Assembly (NCBI RefSeq): GCF_030811595.1
Contig: NZ_JAUSRB010000002.1
Span: 4,464,001-4,528,000, forward strand
Source of the DNA: Streptosporangium brasiliense
Lineage (GTDB): Bacteria > Actinomycetota > Actinomycetes > Streptosporangiales > Streptosporangiaceae
Reading direction: 5' to 3'
DNA length: 64,000 nt
The notes below the pieces were generated by a model that was not told the origin of the DNA, searched no databases, and was given only the letters and a program-made list of their open reading frames with translations. This document shows positions 20,278-28,995 of this stretch, one piece after another; the first letter of the stretch is position 1, and each line of letters opens with the position of its first letter. The position numbers and the translations under genes are program-made.

Positions 20278-22260
20278 GTGACCCCTTTCAACGACATTCG
20301 TGACTATGTCGGCGTACCGCGGGTGGCGTCCCTGCGGCTCTCCCCCGACGGAACCCGCCTGGTCAGCGTGGTGCAGGCGCTGAACCCCGATGGCAAGTCC
20401 TACGGAACGTCCCTGTGGGAGATCCCTCTCGACGGGCGCAGGGCCTACCGGCTGACCAGGTCCGTCAAGGGCGAGGCCGGGGCGGAGTTCACCGCCTCGG
20501 GCGACCTGATCTTCGGCTCGCGCCGCCCTGACCCGGAAGTGAAGGAGCCCGACGAGGAGGTCCCGGCACTCTGGCTGCTGCCCGCGGTGGGCGGCGAGGC
20601 CAGGCAGATCGCCTCCCGGCCCGGCGGCGTGACCGGGTTCGCGACCGGCGGCCGGAGCGTGGTCTTCGGCTCCGACGTCCTGCCCGGTGACGAGACCACC
20701 GAGGAGGAGCGGCGCAAGACCCGCAAGGACGCCGGGATCAGCGCGATCCTGCACGAGAGCTCCCCGGTGCGCTACTGGGATCACGACCTCGGCCCCGGCG
20801 AGCCCCGGCTGTTCGCCGGGACCCTCGGTGACGACGACCGGCTGGCCCAGGTCAGAGATCTCACCCCGCAGCCGGGCAAGGCGCTGGTCAACGCCTCCTA
20901 CGACGTCACCCCCGACGGGGCGACGGTCGTGACGACCTGGTCGGTGCCGCAGCCGGCGGGCGAGCTCCGCTCCCGGCTGGTGGCCATCGAGACCGCCGAC
21001 GCCGGGGCCCTGCGGGTCGTGGCCGAGCAGGAGGGCCACGACTTCAACGGCCCGGTCAAGGTCTCGCCCGACGGGCGCCTGGTCGCCTGCGTCCGCGAGC
21101 GCCACGCCGACACCTCGCGGATCCCCGAGGTCACGATGTGGATCGTGGACCTGGTCACCGGCGAGGGGCACGCCGCCGGCGGCGACCTGTGGCCGGCCGA
21201 CGTCGTCTGGGCGCCGGACTCGCGCTCCCTGTACGTGGCCGCCGACCACCAGGGCCGCCGCCCGGTCTTCGAGGTCCCGGCCGACGGCTCCGAGCCGGTA
21301 CGGCTCACGCCCGACGACGCCGCCTACCTGTCGCTCGACGTCGCGCCCGACGGCACGCTCTACGCGCTGCGCAGCGCCGTGGACCGCGCCGCGGGGCCGG
21401 TCCGGATCACCGCCGGCGGCACGGTCGAGGAGCTGGCCTCCCCGGCCCCCGCGCTGGAGCTGCCCGGCACCCTGACCGAGGTCACCGCGACCGCCGACGA
21501 CGGCGCGACGGTCCGGGCCTGGCTGGTGCTGCCGGAGGGGGCCTCGGCGGAGAACCCGGCGCCGTTCCTGCTCTGGATCCACGGCGGCCCGCTGTCGAGC
21601 TGGAACGACTGGTCCTGGCGGTGGAACCCGTGGATCATGGCCCAGCACGGCTACGCCGTACTGCTGCCCGACCCGTGCCTGTCCACCGGCTACGGGCCCG
21701 AGATGATCCGGCGCGGATGGGCGGACTGGGGCCCGCGCACCCACACCGACCTGATGGCGGTCACCGACGCCGCCCTGGAACTGCCGGAGGTCGACGCCAC
21801 CCGGACCGCCGCCATGGGCGGCTCGTTCGGCGGCTACATGGCCAACTGGGTCGCCGGCCACACCGACCGGTTCAAGGCGATCGTCACCCACGCCTCGCTC
21901 TGGCACCTGGACCAGTTCTCCGGCACCACCGACGGGCCGATGTACTGGCAGCGCGAGTTCGGCGCCCTGGGCGGCGAGCTGTACGGCAAGCTCTCCCCGC
22001 ACCTGTCGCTGGCGGAGATCTCCACGCCGATGCTGGTCATCCACGGCGACAAGGACTACCGGGTGCCGATCGGCGAGGGCCTGCGCCTGTGGTGGGACCT
22101 GCAGCGTTCGGGCGTGGAGTCGAAGTTCCTCTACTTCCCCGACGAGAACCACTGGGTGCTCAAGCCGGGCAACGCCGTGGTCTGGTACGAGACCGTGCTC
22201 GCCTTCCTGGCCCAGCACGTTCTCGGCCGGGAGTGGAAGCGGCCGGAGTCGCTCTCGTGA
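20278..22260 (+). CDS. S9-family (prolyl oligopeptidase type) serine peptidase
   Basis: A 660-residue cytoplasmic peptidase. The N-terminal ~390 residues form a WD40/TolB-like beta-propeller with repeated LSPDG/SPDGR motifs. The C-terminal alpha/beta hydrolase carries the nucleophile Ser in MGGSFGGYMANW (about 516), Asp in IHGDKDYRVP (about 590) and His in DENHWV (about 624). It probably cleaves oligopeptides, as an acylaminoacyl or dipeptidyl peptidase. The next gene, an inositol monophosphatase, starts 31 bp downstream and is probably co-transcribed. Confidence 0.92.
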   Translation: MTPFNDIRDYVGVPRVASLRLSPDGTRLVSVVQALNPDGKSYGTSLWEIPLDGRRAYRLTRSVKGEAGAEFTASGDLIFGSRRPDPEVKEPDEEVPALWLLPAVGGEARQIASRPGGVTGFATGGRSVVFGSDVLPGDETTEEERRKTRKDAGISAILHESSPVRYWDHDLGPGEPRLFAGTLGDDDRLAQVRDLTPQPGKALVNASYDVTPDGATVVTTWSVPQPAGELRSRLVAIETADAGALRVVAEQEGHDFNGPVKVSPDGRLVACVRERHADTSRIPEVTMWIVDLVTGEGHAAGGDLWPADVVWAPDSRSLYVAADHQGRRPVFEVPADGSEPVRLTPDDAAYLSLDVAPDGTLYALRSAVDRAAGPVRITAGGTVEELASPAPALELPGTLTEVTATADDGATVRAWLVLPEGASAENPAPFLLWIHGGPLSSWNDWSWRWNPWIMAQHGYAVLLPDPCLSTGYGPEMIRRGWADWGPRTHTDLMAVTDAALELPEVDATRTAAMGGSFGGYMANWVAGHTDRFKAIVTHASLWHLDQFSGTTDGPMYWQREFGALGGELYGKLSPHLSLAEISTPMLVIHGDKDYRVPIGEGLRLWWDLQRSGVESKFLYFPDENHWVLKPGNAVVWYETVLAFLAQHVLGREWKRPESLS

Positions 22261-22291
22261 CCTTGGCCGAGCCGACGAGGGGGCGGAGACC

Positions 22292-23086
22292 GTGGAGAAG
22301 GTAGGGGTCTTCGCCCACCTGGCCGAGGAGATCGCCAGGGAGGCCGGAGAGATGCTCGTGGCCAAACGGCCGGCCCGGCCGGAGGTGCTGGCCACCAAGT
22401 CCAGCCCCACCGACGTGGTGACCGAGCTGGACAAGGCGTCGGAGGCGCTGATCCGCTCCAGGATCCGGGCGGTCAGGCCGGACGACGCGATCCTCGGCGA
22501 GGAGGGCGGCTCGACCGGCGGCGGCCGGGTCCGCTGGATCGTCGACCCGATCGACGGGACGGTTAACTTCCTGTACGGCCTGCCCGAGTGGGCGGTCAGC
22601 ATCGCCGTCGAGATCGACGGCGAGGTCGTCGCCGGGGTGGTCAACGTCGTGCCCCGGGGCGAGGTCTTCACCGCGGCCAAGGGCGAGGGCGCGTGGCTGG
22701 CGGGGCAGCGGCTGCGCTGCAACACCGGTGTGCCGCTGGAGCGGGCCCTGATCGCCACCGGGTTCGGCTACGAGGTCGGCCGGCGGACGGTCCAGGCGGA
22801 GGTGCTCGCCCAGGTGGTGCCGCGGGTGCGCGACATCCGCCGGGGCGGCTCGGCGGCCTCGGACCTGTGCTCGGTGGCGGCCGGCCGGGTGGACGGCTAC
22901 TACGAGCGCGGCCCGCAGGCGTGGGACTACGCGGCCGGCGGCCTCGTCGCCACCGAGGCCGGGGCCGTGATCGGCGGGCTGAACGGCAGGCCGGCCAGCC
23001 CGGACTTCACACTCTGCGCGGCGCCGGCCCTGTTCGAGGAGCTGCACGGGCTGCTGGCGCCGCTGGACCCCGAGCGCGACACCTGA
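22292..23086 (+). CDS. suhB: Inositol-1-monophosphatase family protein
   Basis: A 264-residue Mg2+-dependent phosphatase that releases phosphate from inositol-1-phosphate, relevant to mycothiol and phosphatidylinositol synthesis. Metal-binding motifs are visible: GEEGG (about 69), DPIDGTVNF (about 85) and WDYAAGG (about 210). GTG 22292 is the start that gives the family N-terminus. The position near DUF4193 and dut genes matches Rv2701c (suhB) in M. tuberculosis, which supports the name. A very long hairpin begins at its stop codon. Confidence 0.88.
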   Translation: MEKVGVFAHLAEEIAREAGEMLVAKRPARPEVLATKSSPTDVVTELDKASEALIRSRIRAVRPDDAILGEEGGSTGGGRVRWIVDPIDGTVNFLYGLPEWAVSIAVEIDGEVVAGVVNVVPRGEVFTAAKGEGAWLAGQRLRCNTGVPLERALIATGFGYEVGRRTVQAEVLAQVVPRVRDIRRGGSAASDLCSVAAGRVDGYYERGPQAWDYAAGGLVATEAGAVIGGLNGRPASPDFTLCAAPALFEELHGLLAPLDPERDT

Positions 23087-23130
23087 CGCGAGGGAGCCCC
23101 CGGCCGCCGGCCGGGGGCTCCCTCGCGTCA
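23084..23130. terminator. 22-bp perfect hairpin, bidirectional terminator
   Basis: The arm at 23084-23105 pairs perfectly with 23109-23130 around a 3-nt loop, 22 bp in all. The first arm includes the suhB stop codon TGA and the second ends 3 bp before the stop of the convergent small gene. It has no U-tract, as is common in actinomycetes. Confidence 0.8.
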
Positions 23131-23133
23131 GCG

Positions 23134-23292
23134 CTAGATGGAGACGCCGTTGTCCGTGGCCAGACGGCGGAGGTCCTCGATCTCGGCGGTGAAGGTGTCG
23201 GCGAGGTAGTCGTCGCCGGCGGATCTGGCCTCCTGCAGGTTCTTGTAAGCCTGGTTGAGGCGGTGTCCGATCGTGGTCGTGAACTCGCCCAT
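23134..23292 (-). CDS. Small conserved acidic protein, 52 aa
   Basis: A 52-residue helical protein starting MGEFTTTIGHRLNQAYKNLQ and ending RLATDNGVSI. ATG 23292 has AAAGGTGAA directly upstream. The sequence is amphipathic and rich in Glu, Asp and Arg, with no membrane segment. Similar short proteins occur in streptomycetes, but I know of no function. It is convergent with suhB and divergent from the two-component system, with a shared promoter region at 23293-23500. Confidence 0.75.
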   Translation of the reverse strand: MGEFTTTIGHRLNQAYKNLQEARSAGDDYLADTFTAEIEDLRRLATDNGVSI

Positions 23293-23507
23293 TTCACCTT
23301 CTTTCAAAAAGGGGGCTGAAGGTAGGGCTGCGGGGGGCTGGCTCCGGCTCTACCCACTGTCGGGTATCGGCTAAACCTGTATGTGTCACACATCACGGAC
23401 AGTGCCTATCCTGGCACCCGCCTTACCGTCGGCTTACGGCGGGTGTGGCGACAATGGGTAGCCGTTCCAGCGGCTGTTTCCATATCTCACGGGAGGTACC
23501 AGAGGCC

Positions 23508-24161
23508 GTGCGGGTGCTTGTGGTTGAGGACGAGCGCGTGCTCGCCGACGCGATCGCGACGGGGCTCCGGCGCGAGGCCATGGCTGTCGACGTCGCCTAC
23601 GACGGCGCGGGCGCGCTGGAGCGGACCGGCTACATCGACTACGACGTGATCGTCTTGGACCGGGACCTGCCCAAGGTCCACGGGGACGAGGTCTGCCGCC
23701 GCCTGGTGGCCGAGCGGACCGCCTCGCGGATCCTGATGCTGACCGCCTCGGGCGACGTGGACGACAAGGTGGAGGGGCTGGGGCTGGGCGCCGACGACTA
23801 CCTGGCCAAGCCCTTCGTGTTCGTCGAGCTCGTGGCGCGGGTGCGGGCGCTCGGCCGGCGCTCCGCCCCGGCGCTGCCGCCGGTGCTGGAGCGCTCCGGG
23901 GTCCGCCTGGACCCGGGCAAGCGGCTGGTCACCAGGGACGGCGAGGAGATCTCGCTCACCAAGAAGGAGTTCGCGGTCCTTGAGGAGCTGATGCGCGCCG
24001 AGGGCGCCGTCGTCAGCCAGGAGGACCTGCTGGACAAGGCGTGGGACGAGAACATCGACCCGTTCACCAACGTGGTGCGCGTCACCATGATGACCCTGAG
24101 GAAGAAGCTGGGCGAGCCTCAGGTGATCGAGACGGTGCCCGGGGTCGGATACAAGTTGTGA
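23508..24161 (+). CDS. cutR: CutR-like response regulator
   Basis: A 217-residue OmpR-family response regulator. The receiver domain (1-118) has acidic residues in VVEDE, phosphoacceptor Asp in IVLDRDLPKVHG (about 50) and Lys in DDYLAKPF (about 101). The winged-helix DNA-binding domain (about 125-217) ends VIETVPGVGYKL. The N-terminus closely follows Streptomyces CutR (VRVLVVEDE..LADAIATGLRREAMAVDV). GTG 23508 is the family start, with GGGAGG and AGAGG upstream. The stop overlaps the kinase start (GTGA). Confidence 0.88.
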   Translation: MRVLVVEDERVLADAIATGLRREAMAVDVAYDGAGALERTGYIDYDVIVLDRDLPKVHGDEVCRRLVAERTASRILMLTASGDVDDKVEGLGLGADDYLAKPFVFVELVARVRALGRRSAPALPPVLERSGVRLDPGKRLVTRDGEEISLTKKEFAVLEELMRAEGAVVSQEDLLDKAWDENIDPFTNVVRVTMMTLRKKLGEPQVIETVPGVGYKL

Positions 24162-25540
24162 GTGTTCCAGCAGGCAGGGGGGAGGACCGGCCCGACATCG
24201 TCCCGGCCGGTGAGGCGCGCGAGTCCATGCCCACCCACCCGATGATCAGCCCGCACTCCGAGAGGGGGGCGGCCAGGGGAGCCCGGCCCGCCCCCGGCGC
24301 TCCGGGGCGCGCCCAGCCGCCACCGCCCTCCGGTCCACCGGTGTGGGACGGCCCGCCCCCGGCGGGCGCCGTCCCGGTCAGCCCCACGCCCCTCGACCGG
24401 CTGAGGGTGGCCATCGACCGGCTCAGCATCCGCTGGCGGCTGACCATCACCTACGGCGTGCTGTTCTTCGTGGCCGGGATGCTCCTGCTGTTCGTGATCT
24501 ACATGATGGTGGGCTGGGCCATCAACGGGGCCTGGCCGGATGTCAGCCTGCAGAACGTCTCGCCCGTGCTGGAACAGAAGTTCCAGCAGGAGTGGCTCGG
24601 GTGGAAGCACGCCGCGATCGACGAGGCGCGCAACGCCCTGCTCAGCCGCTCGCTGCTGGCCCTGGCGGGCGTGGGCATCCTGGCGATCATCATCGGCTAT
24701 CTCGTCGCCGACCGGGCGCTCAAGCCGATCCAGCAGATGACCGCCACGGCCCGCAAGCTCTCCGGCACCACGCTCGCCCACGAGCGGATCGGCCTCAAGG
24801 GCCCCGACGACGAGCTCAAGGAGCTGGCCGACACCTTCGACGCGATGTTGACCAGGCTCAATGTGGCGTTCGACACACAACGGAGGTTCGTGGCCAACGC
24901 CTCGCACGAGCTCCGCACCCCGTTGACGATCAACCGGACGGTCCTGGAGATCGCGCTGGGCGACCCCGAGGCGTCGGGGGACCTCAAGGCGCTGGGCCGT
25001 ACGCTCCTGGAGGTCAACGCCCGCAACGAGCAGCTCATCGAGGGCCTGCTGCTGCTGGCCCGCAGCGAGCGGGAGCTGAGCGTGCGCAAGCCGGTGGACG
25101 TCAAGGACGTCGCCGAGACCGCCGTCGAGCAGCTCGCCTCGCGTGCCGAGGAGGCGGGGGTCACCATGACCACCGAGCTCCAGAGTGCCGAGACGGAAGG
25201 CGATCCGGTCCTGCTGGAGCGCTGCGTGGCCAATCTGGTGGAGAACGCGATAAAGCACAACCTCCCCGAATCCGGGCGCCTGTGGGTGCGCACGGGAATG
25301 GTGGAGGGGGCCTTGGTTGTTCAGGTGGCCAACACGGGGCCGCATGTGCCCGCATACGAGGTGAACAGCCTGTTCGAGCCGTTCCGGCGGCTCAACGCCG
25401 ACCGGGTCGATTCGGCCCGCGGGGCGGGTCTCGGGCTGTCCATCGTCCGTGCGGTCGTGCGCGCTCACGGGGGTAACGTGACCGCCGTCCCCAGGGACGG
25501 CGGAGGTCTCGTGGTGACCGTGAGACTCCAATCACGTTGA
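24158..25540 (+). CDS. cutS: CutS-like sensor histidine kinase
   Basis: A 460-residue membrane sensor kinase. A Pro/Gly-rich cytoplasmic tail (about 1-85) is followed by TM1 (about 98-122), a short extracytoplasmic loop, TM2 (about 163-185) and HAMP. The HisKA domain has the phospho-His in ANASHELRTPLTINRT (about 249), and a HATPase domain carries NLVENAIKHN and GAGLGLSIVRAVV. GTG 24158 overlaps the cutR stop by 4 nt. In Streptomyces, CutRS is linked to secreted-protein homeostasis and antibiotic production; transfer of that role here is inference. Confidence 0.9.
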   Translation: MSVPAGRGEDRPDIVPAGEARESMPTHPMISPHSERGAARGARPAPGAPGRAQPPPPSGPPVWDGPPPAGAVPVSPTPLDRLRVAIDRLSIRWRLTITYGVLFFVAGMLLLFVIYMMVGWAINGAWPDVSLQNVSPVLEQKFQQEWLGWKHAAIDEARNALLSRSLLALAGVGILAIIIGYLVADRALKPIQQMTATARKLSGTTLAHERIGLKGPDDELKELADTFDAMLTRLNVAFDTQRRFVANASHELRTPLTINRTVLEIALGDPEASGDLKALGRTLLEVNARNEQLIEGLLLLARSERELSVRKPVDVKDVAETAVEQLASRAEEAGVTMTTELQSAETEGDPVLLERCVANLVENAIKHNLPESGRLWVRTGMVEGALVVQVANTGPHVPAYEVNSLFEPFRRLNADRVDSARGAGLGLSIVRAVVRAHGGNVTAVPRDGGGLVVTVRLQSR

Positions 25541-25811
25541 TCCGGCGGGGGGCGTCTCGTTCACGCCGTACATGTGGTTGGATGTGCCGTCGAACACGGT
25601 GGTTCATGTCGCCAATGCTGTGGTTTACGCCATATTTGGCTAACCGCGCCTATTGGCGGTAGGTCCCTCACGTGTAGGGAGGTTCAGCGACCATTCCAGC
25701 AGGGTACCGAGCAGGAATCTCTCTGTCGGATTGGGCACAAGTTGGGCCTCTCGGACGTTACACACGCGCGAGCCGGCGCAGACAGATAGATGAGGGGGAT
25801 GGAGCAGACCA

Positions 25812-26111
25812 ATGGCTACCGATTACGACAGCCCACGCAAGACCGATGACGACCTCAATGAGGACAGTCTTCAGGAACTGCAGGCGCGCCGTACCGACAA
25901 GTCCTCGGGCAGTATCGACATCGACGAGACGGATCTCGCCGAGTCGCTCGAACTGCCGGGTGCGGACCTGTCCAACGAGGAGCTCTCGCTCCGGGTGATC
26001 CCTCGTCAGGCCGACGAGTTCACCTGCGCACGCTGCTTCTTGGTGCACCACCGCAGTCAGCTCGCCGTCGAGAGGAACGGTCAGCAGATCTGCCGGGAGT
26101 GCGCGGCCTGA
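25812..26111 (+). CDS. DUF4193 zinc-ribbon protein
   Basis: A 99-residue conserved actinobacterial protein (homologue of Rv2699c). The acidic N-terminal half (DSPRKTDDDLNEDSLQELQA) precedes a CARC...CREC pair near residues 76-97 that should bind one zinc ion, with a LVHHRSQLA segment between. Its role is unknown; the strong conservation and zinc ribbon suggest nucleic-acid or protein binding. A GGAG-containing RBS precedes ATG 25812. The 270-bp upstream region holds no other gene. Confidence 0.88.
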   Translation: MATDYDSPRKTDDDLNEDSLQELQARRTDKSSGSIDIDETDLAESLELPGADLSNEELSLRVIPRQADEFTCARCFLVHHRSQLAVERNGQQICRECAA

Positions 26112-26197
26112 CGATGGTTTCCGATGGCCTGTCCGATGTGTGCCCTCAGGTGCAAGGGTAGAGGGCCCCAGGACAAGCCTTGAGGAGGTTCCGAGAC

Positions 26198-27004
26198 ATG
26201 ACGTCAGAGAACAAACAGACCGGTGCCGAGCCGGGCGACTCCACGGCCGCGGAGTCGGCCGGCACACCGGAGAACGAAGTGGCCGAGATCGTCGGCAGGC
26301 TCGCCGAGCCTGGCGACCTGGATGGCGCCGAGCGGCGACGGCTGCTCGGCCGCCTGACCGCCACGCTGGCCGACGGGGCGAAGAAGGCCAGGTCGTCCGG
26401 GGTCGGCCGGGGCCGGTGGCTGGCCGACGTGTTCATGGCCGTGGCCCCCCGCATCCCCATCCGCGACCTCGCCACCCTCTCCGAGCACCACCACGGGCTC
26501 ACCTCCGAGGCCCTGGCCGACGACCTGGCGCGCACCGCCTCCAAGGCCACCATGACGGTCGGCGCGATCGGCGGCGCCCTCGCCGCGGCCGAGTTCGCCG
26601 CCCCGCCCCTGCTGCTGTCGGCCCCCGCCCAGCTCGTGGCCGAGACCCTCGTGGTCGCCGCGATCGAGGTCAAGCTCATCGCCGAGCTCCACGAGGTCTA
26701 CGGCGTGCCGGTGCTGGGCACCGGATCCCAGCGGGCCGTGGCCTTCGTGACCGCCTGGTCCAAGCAGCGCGGGGTCGACCCCATGTCCCCCGGTTCGGTC
26801 ACCGTCGCCCTGGGCGCCGCCACCAAGACCGCACTGCGCAACCGGCTGATGCGCACCCTCGGGCGCCACCTGACCACCCTCGGCCCCTTCCTCACCGGCG
26901 CCGTGGCCGGAGGCGCGCTCAACCGCGCCGCCACCCGGAAGCTCGCCGACGTCGTCCGGGCCGATCTGAGGGTCCATCGGGCACTTCCACCTGGAAAGTC
27001 ATAG
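26198..27004 (+). CDS. Conserved hypothetical protein with hydrophobic core
   Basis: A 268-residue protein starting MTSENKQTGAEPGDSTAAES. After an acidic tail, the central region contains Gly/Ala-rich hydrophobic stretches (TVGAIGGALAAAEFAAPPLLL and LVAETLVVAAIEVKLIAEL), followed by an Arg-rich helix (TALRNRLMRTLGRHLTTL) and GPFLTGAVAGGALN. The pattern resembles EcsC-like membrane-associated proteins, but I cannot assign a family firmly. ATG 26198 has a strong TGAGGAGG 9 nt upstream. It lies 53 bp before otsA and may be co-transcribed with it. Confidence 0.75.
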   Translation: MTSENKQTGAEPGDSTAAESAGTPENEVAEIVGRLAEPGDLDGAERRRLLGRLTATLADGAKKARSSGVGRGRWLADVFMAVAPRIPIRDLATLSEHHHGLTSEALADDLARTASKATMTVGAIGGALAAAEFAAPPLLLSAPAQLVAETLVVAAIEVKLIAELHEVYGVPVLGTGSQRAVAFVTAWSKQRGVDPMSPGSVTVALGAATKTALRNRLMRTLGRHLTTLGPFLTGAVAGGALNRAATRKLADVVRADLRVHRALPPGKS

Positions 27005-27057
27005 AAACGCCCGAATTGGGTAGTCGTTATGGGTAAGACGACTATCTGGAGGAATCT

Positions 27058-28422
<1,365 letters not shown>

Positions 28423-28431
<9 letters not shown>

Positions 28432-28466
28432 GAGCCCGCACCGGGAATCCTGAGAGCCCGCACCGG
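28423..28466. repeat. 22-bp tandem duplication spanning the otsA stop
   Basis: Two perfect 22-bp copies at 28423-28444 and 28445-28466, each containing TGAGAGCCCGCACCGG. The first TGA is the otsA stop codon. A weaker third match (GAGAGCCCGCGCGG) occurs near 28515. Confidence 0.9.
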
Positions 28467-28580
28467 CGGCCTCCGGGGGCCCGGGGCCCGCGCGCCCGGC
28501 CGCCTCCCGGTCCCGAGAGCCCGCGCGGCGGCCGCCTCCGGGGTCCCGGGCGCCTCCGGGGTCCTGTCACGGCCTCTGAC

Positions 28581-28604
28581 GGCGGCGGGGCGCACCCCGC
28601 CGCC
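28581..28604. terminator. 10-bp perfect hairpin between convergent genes
   Basis: GGCGGCGGGG (28581-28590), loop CGCA, CCCCGCCGCC (28595-28604). It sits just before the stop of the convergent DUF4235 gene and could stop transcription from both sides. Confidence 0.7.
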
Positions 28605-28607
28605 GGG

Positions 28608-28904
28608 TCAGGAGGCGACCTCCCTGGCCGTGTCCTTGACGGCCTTCCAGGCGTTGTAGCGCTTCTTGGCGGTGCGGCCGACCACGATCTGGGCGACCTG
28701 CATGCCCACCCCCATCACCACGGCGTAGCCGATCGCCTCACCGAGGCTGATGTCCAGCGACTCGCTGTCGGCCGGCGGCTTCTTGCCGGTGGCCTTCTCC
28801 CAGGCGAACCCGATGACCTTCTTGGCGGCCCAGGCCGTGGCCAGCCCCACCAGGCCGCCGATGGCCCGCCACGCCATGTCCTGCTTCTCGGTCTTGTCGG
28901 CCAT
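28608..28904 (-). CDS. DUF4235 membrane protein
   Basis: A 98-residue small membrane protein of the actinobacterial DUF4235 family. Hydrophobic segment IGGLVGLATAWAAKKVIGFAW (about 14-34) and a second one in EAIGYAVVMGVGMQVAQIVV (about 56-76) form a helical hairpin, with a basic C-terminal tail (GRTAKKRYNAWK). GGGAGGGA precedes the ATG at 28904. Function unknown. It is divergent from valS. Confidence 0.85.
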   Translation of the reverse strand: MADKTEKQDMAWRAIGGLVGLATAWAAKKVIGFAWEKATGKKPPADSESLDISLGEAIGYAVVMGVGMQVAQIVVGRTAKKRYNAWKAVKDTAREVAS

Positions 28905-28981
28905 ATGGGTCCCTCCCTTTTCTCCGCTTCCGCTCCGCACAGGAACACTAGTCCCCTCCAGCGTCGCATCGCGTGAAGCCA

Positions 28982-28987
28982 TACCAT
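28982..28987 (+). promoter_or_regulatory. -10 box TACCAT, leaderless valS
   Basis: TACCAT ends 8 nt before ATG 28996. A GGGAGG follows it, but only 1 nt from the ATG, which is too close to work well as a Shine-Dalgarno site. A leaderless transcript fits better. Confidence 0.45.
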
Positions 28988-28995
28988 AGGGAGGC

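Noticed and set aside
25541-25811. Possible structured RNA upstream of DUF4193
   Set aside because: Only a short 5-bp inverted repeat and repeated GTGGTT words were seen; no known RNA motif could be matched by eye.
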